Origin: an uncultured bacterium
Lineage (GTDB): Bacteria; Actinomycetota; Coriobacteriia; Coriobacteriales; Eggerthellaceae
Direction: 5' to 3'
Assembly: GCA_947649215.1 (NCBI GenBank)
Contig: CANSQW010000012.1
Span: forward strand, 1 to 14,609
Length of the DNA: 14,609 nucleotides
Part shown: piece by piece, positions 5,651 through 14,609 of the stretch
Layout: each line of letters opens with the position of its first letter
How positions within the stretch are numbered: position 1 is the first letter of the stretch
The notes under the pieces: model-generated
Seen by the model: only the letters and a program-made list of their open reading frames with translations
Databases searched by the model: none
What the model was told of the DNA's origin: nothing
Program-made: the position numbers and the translations under genes

Positions 5651-6334
5651 CTATGCCTGCTTGTCCAAGCCGGCCTTCACGGCGTAGACGGCCAGCTGCA
5701 CACGATTCTCCAAGCCCAGGCGCATCATGATCTGGGAGATCTGCTTCTTCACCGTGCCCAGGCTCAAGAAGAGCTCCGCCCCTATCTGCTCGTTGGGTAC
5801 CCCTTTCGCCACCAGGCGCAGGATCTCCTTCTCGCGGCCGGTGAGCTGGTCTGCCCCAGTCGGACGAGCCGACGACGGGGCGCCCTTCCCCTCGGCCAGG
5901 CGCATACGGGCGAACTCGTCCATCACGGCACCGGTGACGGACTCGGAGAGGGTCGCCTCCCCCTGCATAACGGAGCAGAGCCGGTCCTTGAGCTTGCGGG
6001 CCGGCGTGTCCTTGAGCAGGTACCCGCGCACCCCGGACTGGAGCGCGTCGAAGACCAGGGCCCGATCTGACTCAACGGTCAGAAGCACGATGGGGGTGTC
6101 CGGTCGGCGGGCCAGGATGGCGCGGGAGGCGGCTATGCCGTCCATCTCGGGCATGCGCACATCCATGAGTATGAGGTCCGGCTCGAGAAACAGGGCCAGG
6201 TCCACCGCCTCCTGGCCGTTCGACGCCTCGCCCACCACCTCGTATTCGGGCCATCTCTCGATGAGGCCCCGCATGGCCTCGCGATAGAGCACCTGGTCGT
6301 CGACGAGCAGCGTTCGCGTGGCCTTGTCTCCCAT
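5651..6334 (-). CDS. NarL/FixJ-family response regulator (REC + LuxR HTH)
   Basis: This 227-residue cytoplasmic DNA-binding regulator has a receiver domain over residues about 6-122: the acidic pair Asp12-Asp13, phospho-acceptor Asp58 (LILMDVRMPEMDG), Thr86 and Lys108 (YLLKD). A short Ala/Ser/Pro linker (about 145-156) leads to a LuxR-type helix-turn-helix (LTGREKEILRLVAKG, then SLGTVKKQISQIMMRLGL). All residues needed for phosphorylation are present. The ATG at 6334 is chosen because GGAGG lies just upstream, overlapping the stop region of the kinase gene; the two are 11 bp apart and surely co-transcribed. The next gene downstream is the molybdoenzyme, its likely target. Confidence 0.93.
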   Translation of the reverse strand: MGDKATRTLLVDDQVLYREAMRGLIERWPEYEVVGEASNGQEAVDLALFLEPDLILMDVRMPEMDGIAASRAILARRPDTPIVLLTVESDRALVFDALQSGVRGYLLKDTPARKLKDRLCSVMQGEATLSESVTGAVMDEFARMRLAEGKGAPSSARPTGADQLTGREKEILRLVAKGVPNEQIGAELFLSLGTVKKQISQIMMRLGLENRVQLAVYAVKAGLDKQA

Positions 6335-6345
6335 GGCTGCCTCCA

Positions 6346-7482
6346 CTATGAGTGAGTAACGGGAATATCCAGGCGAACCGCCGTGCCCTCGCCCTCGGAG
6401 ACGACCTCCAACAACCCGCCGACGGATTCAGCCCGCTCCTTCATTATACGGATCCCCAGCCGCTCGGGGGCCACCTCGCCGACGTTGAATCCCACCCCGT
6501 CGTCGACAATGTCGACGAACCCGCGGCCGTTCCTGCTTGACAGGTAGACGTCGACGCGGCGGGCCCTGGAATGCCGCATGACGTTCAGCAGGCTCTCGTT
6601 CACTATGCGCGCCAGCTGCAGCCTCGTGGGCCCCGAGAGGAACAGCGGCCCCTCGGCCCTCACATGGAGCTGGGCCTCTATGTCCCAGAGGCCCTGGAAC
6701 CTCCCCAAGATGTCCGCGAGGAGCTCTTCCACGTCCCCCGAGTCGAGCAAGGGGGCGCGAAGCGAGAGCATCTCGTCTCGCAGCACCTTGGACATCTGGC
6801 GCAGCTGGTCGCTGAGCACCTCCAGCTCCCGATTGAGCGAGGCCATGTCGCCATCCTCGAAGCACTCTTGCGCCGTGTCGGCATGGAGGGCCAGAGCGCT
6901 GGCCATCTGGGAGATGCTGTCGTGGATCTCGCTGCCGAGCTGCTTGCGCTCCTCCAGCACGCGAAGCTCCAGGTCCTTCTTCTGCATCTGGATACGCTGG
7001 ATGAAGGTGCCCAGGACCGTGCCGATCTGCCGGAGGAAGACCCGATCCTCATCGCTCTTCCAGGGAAGCGGCGTCTTGTAGACAACGGACAGCATCCCGA
7101 GCACGCCCGACGAGGAGCACAGCGGGATGCAGACGGCGCTGCGGTAGCCCGCCTGGACGGCCACGAAGGGTATCACGTCCTCGGCGTGGGGGTGCTCGTA
7201 ATCCTCCATGATGATGAGGTCGCGGTTCTCTATCATCCAGCCCATGCGACCCACCTGCGTGGTGAGGGAGCGCGTGTAGTAGTCAGGTGCGGTCTGCTCG
7301 TCATGGGCGGCCAGGTGGACGAAGGACTTTCCCGTGAGGTCCAGCAGGTGCAGGTGGGTGACGCTGCACTCGAGGTACTCGAAGCTGACGTCGACGAGCC
7401 TCTGATACACCGTTGCCGAATCAGAAGCCCACTCCATGGCCTCGCAGAATGCCAGCAGCGTCTCGTAGTGGCTGTGCCTCAT
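6346..7482 (-). CDS. Soluble GAF-domain sensor histidine kinase (NarX/DegS type)
   Basis: This 378-residue kinase has no membrane segments. A GAF-like sensor domain covers residues about 25-165 (YRSAVCIPLCSSSGVLGMLSVVY), followed by a coiled-coil (QKKDLELRVLEERKQ). The HisKA_3 dimerisation domain carries the phospho-accepting His187 in GSEIHDSISQ. The HATPase domain has its N box at NESLLNVMRHS (295-305) and G1 box at DIVDDGVGF (324-332), then RLGIRIMKERAESVGG. The sensor being cytoplasmic suggests it detects an internal metabolite or redox state, for example an aromatic compound, rather than an outside signal; the GAF ligand cannot be read from sequence. AGGGGAAG precedes the ATG. It forms a standard pair with the regulator encoded 11 bp downstream, and a 37-bp gap follows the Cys-rich gene upstream. 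Confidence 0.93.
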   Translation of the reverse strand: MRHSHYETLLAFCEAMEWASDSATVYQRLVDVSFEYLECSVTHLHLLDLTGKSFVHLAAHDEQTAPDYYTRSLTTQVGRMGWMIENRDLIIMEDYEHPHAEDVIPFVAVQAGYRSAVCIPLCSSSGVLGMLSVVYKTPLPWKSDEDRVFLRQIGTVLGTFIQRIQMQKKDLELRVLEERKQLGSEIHDSISQMASALALHADTAQECFEDGDMASLNRELEVLSDQLRQMSKVLRDEMLSLRAPLLDSGDVEELLADILGRFQGLWDIEAQLHVRAEGPLFLSGPTRLQLARIVNESLLNVMRHSRARRVDVYLSSRNGRGFVDIVDDGVGFNVGEVAPERLGIRIMKERAESVGGLLEVVSEGEGTAVRLDIPVTHS

Positions 7483-7519
7483 AACTTCCCCTCGCTTGCG
7501 TCATGGGCATCACCTGCGC

Positions 7520-7954
7520 TCACAGCGGCAGGACGCCCCCCTCGCGGCCCTCCACCCTCACAGCAGCGGCCGCCCCCCCGTCGCCGCCTTCGGCCAGCCG
7601 CCCCAGGGGCACCATAGTCCTGCAGGGCGGCGCGCCGTCCCTGGGCGGCTCGTCCCTCCGACCGCAGGGGAACCCGCAGACCACCTGCTGCAGATGGCAG
7701 GGCGCCGGATCCACGGCACGCCGGAATACCTCGGTCAGGTCGCGTCCGCAGGATTCACACCGAGGCTCCCCCACCCCGCTTCGCTCCGCCACCTTGCGCT
7801 CCAGCGATCCCTTGCGATGGGGAAGGCCGAAGCAGACGAGATACTCTTCGCGCGTCATGGAGCAGGGTGCGCCGCACTGCGGACAGACCGTCTCCACGAT
7901 GCGCCGGGGCTTGCACCGGCCGCAGAGCGGGTTGCATGATGCCGCATAGCACAT
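7520..7954 (-). CDS. Cys-rich zinc-ribbon-like hypothetical protein
   Basis: This 144-residue protein has 14 cysteines, at 2, 7, 11, 14, 24, 27, 31, 41, 66, 69, 86, 93, 97 and 111. The clearest pairs are CGRC, CPQC and CESC, which look like two or more zinc knuckles; Cys86/93/97 could add another metal site. The N-terminal MCYAASCNPLCGRC block looks like a conserved signature that I associate with Eggerthellaceae, but I cannot confirm a family. The last 30 residues are low-complexity Gly/Ala/Val and probably disordered. It lies 16 bp after a FKBP with a Cys tail and before the sensor kinase. A role in metal or redox handling is possible. The start has only a weak, rather distant AGGGGA site. 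Confidence 0.72.
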   Translation of the reverse strand: MCYAASCNPLCGRCKPRRIVETVCPQCGAPCSMTREEYLVCFGLPHRKGSLERKVAERSGVGEPRCESCGRDLTEVFRRAVDPAPCHLQQVVCGFPCGRRDEPPRDGAPPCRTMVPLGRLAEGGDGGAAAAVRVEGREGGVLPL

Positions 7955-7970
7955 GGGGCGACCGCTTCCC

Positions 7971-8471
7971 CTATCCTATCTGCTCTTTGAGTTTATCGCA
8001 TCCGCAGGCGCAGCCTGCGGGGTGAAGCTCGCGGGAGATGGCGGACTCGTGGATGACGGCCAGCAGCTCTATGTCGAAGGTGACCGCCTGGCCGGCCAGC
8101 TCGTGGTTGCAGTCGAGCACCACGGCGCGGTCGTCGACGGAGACGACCTTGGCCCGCAGCGTGCCGGCATCGGTCTTCACCTCAACGAATTCCCCCACCG
8201 GCATAGCGGAGGCGCTGGGCAGACGGTCGGCCGGCACCGTGATCACCAGGCTCTCATCGTAGGGGCCAAAGGCCTGGTCGGGCACGAGACGCACGGTTCT
8301 TCTCTCCCGGGGGTTCATCTCGCAGATGACACGCTCTACCGCCGGGAGCAGCCGGCCGGAGCCAAGCCTCACCTCCAGGGGCTCTCCCGCGCGGATGCTG
8401 CTCTCGAACTCCCGCCCGTCGTCAAGCCGGCCACAGTAGTGGACCTGCGCTATCTCGCCAAGTTCCGCCAT
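7971..8471 (-). CDS. FKBP-type peptidyl-prolyl isomerase, SlyD-like
   Basis: This 166-residue cytoplasmic prolyl isomerase and chaperone has the FKBP half-domain from residue 6 (IAQVHYCGRLDDGREFESS) through PLEVRLGSGRLLPAVERVI, the insert-in-flap domain at about 72-122 that gives SlyD proteins chaperone activity, and the return strand with NHELAGQAVTFDIELLAV. The C-terminal tail has His150, Cys154, Cys156 and Cys158 (HPAGCACGC). It is a short version of the His/Cys tail by which SlyD binds nickel or zinc. A metal-delivery or folding role for metalloenzymes would suit its place beside Cys-rich and molybdoenzyme genes, but SlyD is also a general housekeeping protein. AAGGAGG before the ATG at 8471 makes the start secure. 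Confidence 0.92.
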   Translation of the reverse strand: MAELGEIAQVHYCGRLDDGREFESSIRAGEPLEVRLGSGRLLPAVERVICEMNPRERRTVRLVPDQAFGPYDESLVITVPADRLPSASAMPVGEFVEVKTDAGTLRAKVVSVDDRAVVLDCNHELAGQAVTFDIELLAVIHESAISRELHPAGCACGCDKLKEQIG

Positions 8472-8528
8472 GGCGGTTCCTCCTTCTCCTCGCGCATCCC
8501 TGTCTCGATGCCCTTTTCGGAACAAGGT

Positions 8529-8556
8529 AGCCCCCCAAGACCGCATCTCGGGGGCT
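8529..8556. repeat. Leader hairpin upstream of the FKBP gene
   Basis: AGCCCCC (8529-8535) and GGGGGCT (8550-8556) are perfect 7-bp arms around a 14-base loop, in the region ahead of the FKBP gene. No T-run follows on the minus strand. It may be a 5' UTR structure. The rest of the 8472-8616 gap shows no gene and no clear promoter boxes. Confidence 0.4.
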
Positions 8557-8616
8557 GGCGCGGGAGAAGCATCCGTTCGGCCACACATTGGGAACCCTCG
8601 GCCACCGGTTGACGCT

Positions 8617-8651
8617 GGCGCCGCCGGAGACGCCCAGACGATGCCCCACGT
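8617..8651. repeat. Dispersed 35-bp repeat, copy 2 (terminator-associated)
   Basis: This is the second copy of the 726-760 repeat (33 of 35 identical, same orientation). Here too it directly follows the T-run of a minus-strand terminator. The two copies lie about 7.9 kb apart behind unrelated genes, so the unit looks mobile or shared as a terminator cassette rather than inherited with a gene duplication. Confidence 0.85.
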
Positions 8652-8692
8652 AAAAAAAAGGAGGAGGCGCCCCGCTCCTGCGGGGCGCCTCC
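8652..8692 (-). terminator. Rho-independent terminator after the DUF1292 gene
   Basis: A perfect 13-bp GC-rich stem (8663-8675 with 8680-8692) has a 4-base loop and is followed on the minus strand by TCC and eight T. It lies 30 bp after the stop and ends the secDF-DUF1292 transcript. On the plus strand CTTTT follows the stem, so weak bidirectional activity is possible. Confidence 0.92.
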
Positions 8693-8722
8693 CTTTTCGT
8701 GCTGCGAGCTCTTCCAGCGCGC

Positions 8723-9052
8723 CTAGGCGAACGTATAGAGTTCCTTCGTCGCCTCCTGGAAGGCGGCGTAGAGGTCGGCGGCGATGGCCTCGTCCTCCAC
8801 GAGCTCGAAGGAGGCGGGCTGGCCTTCCTCGTCCAGCTCCACGACCTCCAGCAGGACCACCTCGCCCGACGAGAGCGCCGGGGCGTCCTCGTCCACGGGG
8901 AAGAAGAACCCGTAGCTGCGATCCCCGTCGATCAGGAGCCCGAGGAACTCAAGGGTGAGGGCGTCGCCCTTCTCGTCCTCGAGCTGGATGGTGACGCCCT
9001 CCTCGACCGGCGGGCAGAAGTTGGGGGCGCTCCCCTCGCGTACCGTGGCCAT
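8723..9052 (-). CDS. DUF1292-family small acidic protein (YrzB-like)
   Basis: In this 109-residue, strongly acidic protein the pattern TIQLEDEKGDALTLEFLGLL, then YGFFFPVDED, VVLLEVVELDEEG and a C-terminal amphipathic helix (IAADLYAAFQEATKEL) is that of DUF1292. Family members are small soluble proteins of unknown function common in Firmicutes. The gene begins 4 bp after the secDF stop. Its ribosome binding site (GGGAGGTAG) lies over the last codons of secDF, so translation is coupled. A strong terminator follows. The pairing with secDF is probably just an operon arrangement; there is no evidence for a part in secretion. Confidence 0.85.
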   Translation of the reverse strand: MATVREGSAPNFCPPVEEGVTIQLEDEKGDALTLEFLGLLIDGDRSYGFFFPVDEDAPALSSGEVVLLEVVELDEEGQPASFELVEDEAIAADLYAAFQEATKELYTFA

Positions 9053-9056
9053 CTGG

Positions 9057-11819
9057 CTACCTCCCGTGGTTCTTGCGCGGATTCTTGGATCCCGTGCGCT
9101 TGGCTTGCTTGGACGCGCCGCCCTTGGACGACGCGGGCTTGGCGGGCTTGGGCGCGCGGGCCGGCTCCTCCGCGCCAGGCTCGCCTTCGGCGGCCTGCGC
9201 GGCAGCGGCCTTCGCGGCCTTGCGCTCGGCGCGCTCGGCAGCCGCCGCCTTGGCCTGGTCGGCCTCGATGCGCGCGAGCGGCACCTGGGCGATGGCGGGC
9301 GAGCCGGCGTGGTCGAACTCGAAGCGGCCGATCTCGGTGCCGTACTTCTTCTGCAGCTTGGCGTAGCGCGGCTCGCGCGTCTTCCACAGGCAGTAGAGCG
9401 GCGTGGCGATGGCGATGGACGAGTAGGAGCCCGCCACCAGGCCGATCACCATGGCGAACGCGAAGTCCTTGAGCGTCTCGCCGCCGAACAGCAGCATGGC
9501 GAGCACGGGGATGAGCGAGGTGAGCGTCGTGTTGATGGTGCGCAGGAACACCTGGTTGATGGAGTGGTTGGCCATGGTCATGAAGGTGCAGCGGATGTTC
9601 TCGCCCTTCATGTTGTCGTTGATGCGGTGGAACACGACCACCGTGTCGTAGAGCGAGTAGCCCAGGATGGTGAGCAGCGCGGCGATGGTGTTGGGGTTGA
9701 TCTCGCGGCCCACGAGCGCGTAGATGCCCACCACCAGGATGAGGTCGTGGAACAGCGCCACCACGGCCATGACGCCCATCTTGTACTCGAAGCGGAAGCC
9801 GATGTAGATGATGATGAGCACGATGGACACGAGGAACGCCAGAAGCGACGACTGGATGACGCTCGCGCCCCAGTCCGGGCCGATGGTGGTCACCTCGAAG
9901 GAGCTCGTGGAGAGCCCCAGCTGATCGGCCACGGCGTTGGCGCGGGCGGTGGCGTCCTCGGCCGAGGTGGTGGTGGTGCGCACGAGGAAGCCGTCCTCGC
10001 CGCCCGACTGGGTGGTCTGGATGACGGCGTCGGGCTCGCCGGCGTCGTCGAAGGCGGTGCGCATCTGCTCGGTGGTCACGTCCCCGGTGCCGTGGAAGGC
10101 GATGGACGTGCCTCCCACGAACTCGATGCCGAAGTTCAACCCGCGCAGCCCCACCACCGCCAGGCACAGCGCCATGGCCACGGCGGCCACGGTCAGCAGC
10201 ACCTTGCGGTAGCCGAGGAAGTTGATGTCGTGCTTGATGAAGCGGCCCCGCACCTTGCTCACGGCCACGGCGGCCACCTCGGCGGCCTCCCCGCCGCGCC
10301 GGGCGGCCACCTCCTCGGCCTCGGCGGCGTTCACCTCATCCGCCGTCTCAGCCGCGGCCACGTCCACGCCCTCGGCCGCCGCGAGCGCCTCATAACGGTG
10401 CGCGGCCTCCTGGGAGTCGCGCACGCCCCAGAAGCCGGGGTTCTTGGCGATGGCGCTCGGCGCGAGCAGGCGGATGATGGGCGCCTTGAACAGCACCATC
10501 ATCACGATGTCGCAGATGATGCCGAGGGCGAGCGTCAGGCCGAAGCCCTTGACTGAGGCGCTGGCCAGGAAGAACAGGCAGAGCGCCGAGACCATGGTCA
10601 CCAGGTCGGCGTCGATGGAGGTGAAGATGGCGTGCTTCACGCCGGTGACGGACGCCGCGCGCACGCTGCGGCCCATGCGGATCTCCTCGCGGAAGCGCTC
10701 GAGCACGAGGATGGACGAGTCTGCCGCCATGCCGATGGTCAGCACGATGCCGGCGATGCCGGCCAGCGACAGGCTGAACAGCCCGAAGGCCGAGAGCGCT
10801 GCCAGGATGCCCAGGTAGAGCACGGCGAACACGACCATGGCCGCCGCGGTGATGAGGCCCAGGCCATGGTAGAAGAACAGCAGGTAGAGCATGACGACGG
10901 CCAGGCCGATGAGGGCCACGATGACGCCGGAGGCGAGGGCCTCCTGGCCGAGCGTGGGGCCGACCACCTGCGACTGGGCGTACTCGAAGCTCACGGGCAG
11001 CGAGCCCGACTCGAGCACCGTCTGGAGCGCCTTGGCCTCGTCAAGCGTGTAGTCGCCGGTGATCTGCACGTTGCCGTCGGGGATCTCGCTCTGGACGGCC
11101 GGGGCAGACTGGACCTCGTTGTCGAGGATGATGACGATCCTGCCCTTGGTGGGCGCGAGCTCCTTGGTGCAGTCGGCGAACGCCTGGGCGCCCGTGGAGT
11201 CGAGCGTGATGTTCACCGCGTAGTCCGACGAGGTCTCGCTCGCGCGGCCCACCTGGACGCGCGTGATCTCGTCGCCGGTGACGATGGGCGTGTAGGTGCC
11301 CGGCTCCACCTCGAGCACCTCGGGCTTGCCCGAGGGGAAGGAGTTGCCGAAGCTGTCGGTGATGGTGCCCTCCTGGCCGAAGTTGCCGCTCTCGATGGCC
11401 GACTTCACGCTCTCGTCGGTGAACGAGTCGAGCGGGGCGAACTCGAGCGAGCCGGTCTTGCCGATGGTGGAGAGCGCCTCCTCGGTATCTGACAGGCCGG
11501 GGATCTGCACGAGGATCTGGTCGGTGCCCTGGAGCTGCACGGTGGCCTCGGATGCGCCGAGCGCGTTCACGCGGCTCTCGATGATGGAGCGGCTGGCCTC
11601 CATGTCCTCCGGCGTGATGGCGCTGCCGTCGTCGGTCTTGGCGGTGAGCACCACCGACAGGCCGCCGCGGATGTCGAGGCCCTGGTTGATCTTCTCGTTC
11701 GGCGGGGTGAACAGAACCGCCGAGACCACCACGAGCAGGGTGGTGAGGATGAGCAGCCAGAGGTTGCGGCGGTTGGCGTTGTGGCCCGGCTTCTTCTTGA
11801 CAGTGCGTTCGAGCGCCAT
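9057..11819 (-). CDS. secDF: Fused protein translocase subunit SecDF
   Basis: This 920-residue membrane protein uses the proton-motive force to complete Sec-dependent export. The SecD half (1-460) has TM1 at about 20-37, GLDIRGG (48-53), a large periplasmic P1 domain, and five further helices at about 295-455 with IGMAADSSILVLERFREEIRMG; Asp367 is the expected proton-path residue. An Ala/Glu-rich linker (about 465-520) joins the SecF half (about 531-812), which has LNFGIEFVGGTSIAF, a small periplasmic domain and the TM signature SLYDTVVVFHRINDN with Asp725 and Arg732. The C-terminal tail (about 850-920) is rich in Lys, Ala and Pro and is likely disordered and ribosome- or membrane-facing. No yajC lies between tgt and this gene. 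AAGGAAGG precedes the ATG at 11819; the upstream ATG at 11855 is less likely. Confidence 0.95.
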   Translation of the reverse strand: MALERTVKKKPGHNANRRNLWLLILTTLLVVVSAVLFTPPNEKINQGLDIRGGLSVVLTAKTDDGSAITPEDMEASRSIIESRVNALGASEATVQLQGTDQILVQIPGLSDTEEALSTIGKTGSLEFAPLDSFTDESVKSAIESGNFGQEGTITDSFGNSFPSGKPEVLEVEPGTYTPIVTGDEITRVQVGRASETSSDYAVNITLDSTGAQAFADCTKELAPTKGRIVIILDNEVQSAPAVQSEIPDGNVQITGDYTLDEAKALQTVLESGSLPVSFEYAQSQVVGPTLGQEALASGVIVALIGLAVVMLYLLFFYHGLGLITAAAMVVFAVLYLGILAALSAFGLFSLSLAGIAGIVLTIGMAADSSILVLERFREEIRMGRSVRAASVTGVKHAIFTSIDADLVTMVSALCLFFLASASVKGFGLTLALGIICDIVMMVLFKAPIIRLLAPSAIAKNPGFWGVRDSQEAAHRYEALAAAEGVDVAAAETADEVNAAEAEEVAARRGGEAAEVAAVAVSKVRGRFIKHDINFLGYRKVLLTVAAVAMALCLAVVGLRGLNFGIEFVGGTSIAFHGTGDVTTEQMRTAFDDAGEPDAVIQTTQSGGEDGFLVRTTTTSAEDATARANAVADQLGLSTSSFEVTTIGPDWGASVIQSSLLAFLVSIVLIIIYIGFRFEYKMGVMAVVALFHDLILVVGIYALVGREINPNTIAALLTILGYSLYDTVVVFHRINDNMKGENIRCTFMTMANHSINQVFLRTINTTLTSLIPVLAMLLFGGETLKDFAFAMVIGLVAGSYSSIAIATPLYCLWKTREPRYAKLQKKYGTEIGRFEFDHAGSPAIAQVPLARIEADQAKAAAAERAERKAAKAAAAQAAEGEPGAEEPARAPKPAKPASSKGGASKQAKRTGSKNPRKNHGR

Positions 11820-11882
11820 GGGGCAGACCTTCCTTGCGTGTCGCTTCGCGCGCACCCGGCGTGGCAGCCGGGGGCGCCCATG

Positions 11883-11905
11883 AAAACAGGCGCGAATCGC
11901 GCCTG
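11883..11905 (-). terminator. Probable terminator after tgt
   Basis: CAGGCGCGA and TCGCGCCTG (11887-11905, one-base centre) form a perfect palindrome, followed on the minus strand by TTTTC. It lies 115 bp after the tgt stop and 65 bp before secDF. The T-run is short, so it may also act as an attenuator if secDF starts from the A/T-rich island just upstream (about 11906-11935). Confidence 0.6.
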
Positions 11906-11957
11906 CGGTTTAACTTGTCTATTTTGCCATAAAACGGCGGCGCTGCGCCCTAATCCA

Positions 11958-11990
11958 GGCGGTTTATCCGCGCTCGCGGGAAAAACCGCC
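11958..11990. repeat. Hairpin in the tgt 3' region
   Basis: GGCGGTTT (11958-11965) pairs perfectly with AAACCGCC (11983-11990), with an inner CCGCG/CGCGG pairing. It lies about 30 bp after the tgt stop, ahead of the terminator-like palindrome. It has no T-run of its own and probably stabilises the mRNA end. Confidence 0.55.
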
Positions 11991-12020
11991 GCCGGGGAGG
12001 GGGCAGGCGCCGCCTGGGGC

Positions 12021-14071
<2,051 letters not shown>

Positions 14072-14192
14072 GGTTCCTCCTGGGGAGGTAGCGGTCGGTC
14101 AGTCGGCGCGGCACGCGAAGGCGCGGCGCGCGGCTCACGGGGCGAACGGCGCCTCGCTCGCGGCGGGCGCGCGGACGGTCCCGCGGGCGTCA

Positions 14193-14208
14193 TGGTAGTA
14201 TAGCGCCC
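14193..14208 (+). promoter_or_regulatory. Extended -10 promoter giving a leaderless queH mRNA
   Basis: TGGTAGTAT at 14193-14201 fits an extended -10 (TGnTATAAT). Transcription from it should start about 7 bases on, at or next to the A of the queH ATG at 14209. No Shine-Dalgarno sequence is present in the 20 bases before the ATG, which agrees with leaderless translation. The -35 region (around GGACGG, 14173-14178) is weak. Confidence 0.5.
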
Positions 14209-14609
14209 ATGACGAACGCATCCGCAAAACCGACGAAAACGCTACTCCACGCCTGCTGCGGCCCCTGCTCGCTCGAGCCGGTGCGCATCCTGCGCGAGGA
14301 GGGCGTCGAGCCCGTCGTCTTCTACGCCAACTCCAACATCCACCCGGCCGATGAGTACGCCCGCCGCCTCGACGCGCTCGCAGGCTGGGCCGCCGCCCAC
14401 GATCTGGCCGTGGTGGAGGCCCCCTACGACCCGGCGTCCTGGGAGGACGCGGTCGGACGCATGGGCGAGGCTGCGCGGGAGCGCTTCGGCGTCATCGTCC
14501 ACGAGGCGCAGCCGGCAGGCGCGGGCGGGGAAGGCGCGGCTGGAGCCGCCGGCTTGGCCGCCGCTACGAGGAGCGCCGCGGGTGCCGGCCCGGCGGCGTG
14601 CGGAGGTGC
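14209..14609 (+). CDS. queH: Epoxyqueuosine reductase QueH (5' part, cut by window edge)
   Basis: The first 133 residues are present. QueH reduces epoxyqueuosine to queuosine in tRNA without cobalamin, using Fe-S and metal sites; it replaces QueG. The N-terminal LLHACCGPCSLEPV (Cys16, Cys17, Cys20) is the family signature, followed by VVFYANSNIHPADEYARRLDAL and the DLAVVEAPYDPASWEDAVG stretch. Where most family members soon reach a second Cys pair (RCxxCY), this protein enters an Ala/Gly-rich stretch (about 102-130) before Cys131. That looks like a low-complexity insertion. The frame stays open to the right edge. It is divergent from the HAD-tgt pair, 137 bp away, which puts two queuosine steps side by side. 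Confidence 0.9.
   Translation, partial: MTNASAKPTKTLLHACCGPCSLEPVRILREEGVEPVVFYANSNIHPADEYARRLDALAGWAAAHDLAVVEAPYDPASWEDAVGRMGEAARERFGVIVHEAQPAGAGGEGAAGAAGLAAATRSAAGAGPAACGG

Noticed and set aside
8955..10556. 533-residue plus-strand frame, and a 411-residue shifted minus-strand frame, over secDF
   Set aside because: Both are Arg/His/Gly-rich or repetitive products of the GC-rich alternative frames of secDF, which itself has clear family motifs.
14072..14208. Possible preQ1 riboswitch upstream of queH or of the HAD-tgt pair
   Set aside because: I could find neither the compact C-rich pseudoknot pattern nor a leader long enough on the queH side, where transcription seems to start at the ATG.

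Overview
The window is GC-rich bacterial DNA with genes tightly packed, mostly on the minus strand. The mix of genes points to an anaerobic, gut-type actinobacterium of the Coriobacteriia, probably Eggerthellaceae (Gordonibacter or Eggerthella-like). These are a fused SecDF, a two-subunit molybdopterin enzyme of the pyrogallol transhydroxylase type, a GAF/NarL two-component pair, and small Cys-rich proteins. The genus is an inference from gene content, not a match I could run.

Left edge (1-811, plus strand then non-coding). A 21-bp tandem repeat leads into a flavin-binding PPOX-family gene whose best start is an ATT codon. After it comes a roughly 290-bp intergenic region. It holds a 162-bp element with 31-bp imperfect terminal inverted repeats, a 35-bp dispersed repeat that recurs at 8617, and a strong terminator.

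Molybdoenzyme operon (812-5532, minus). In transcription order it encodes a 906-residue catalytic subunit, a ferredoxin-like subunit, a zinc-ribbon protein with an Ala/Pro tail, a small unknown protein and a VOC-family protein, then the terminator. The catalytic subunit resembles the pyrogallol-phloroglucinol transhydroxylase large subunit: no Tat signal, no N-terminal Fe-S motif, and an Asp-Ser pair at the expected molybdenum site. The Fe-S subunit appears to have lost all four cysteines of one cluster. A role in reducing or transhydroxylating a plant-derived polyphenol is likely, but the substrate is unknown.

Regulatory and Cys-rich block (5651-8471, minus). It encodes a SlyD-like FKBP with a Cys tail, a 14-cysteine protein of unknown function, a soluble GAF histidine kinase and a NarL-type response regulator. 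The regulator ends 118 bp upstream of the molybdoenzyme, so it probably controls that operon. The intergenic region has inverted and direct repeats suited to a binding site.

Housekeeping block (8723-14609). A HAD hydrolase overlaps tgt by 4 bp. Then come a terminator-like hairpin, the fused secDF and a DUF1292 gene ending in a terminator with a long T run, all on the minus strand. Divergent from the HAD-tgt pair, on the plus strand, is the start of queH, cut by the right edge. Its promoter seems to make a leaderless mRNA. Tgt and QueH both act in queuosine synthesis, so this edge is a small queuosine locus. I saw no tRNA, rRNA, CRISPR array, transposase or phage gene.
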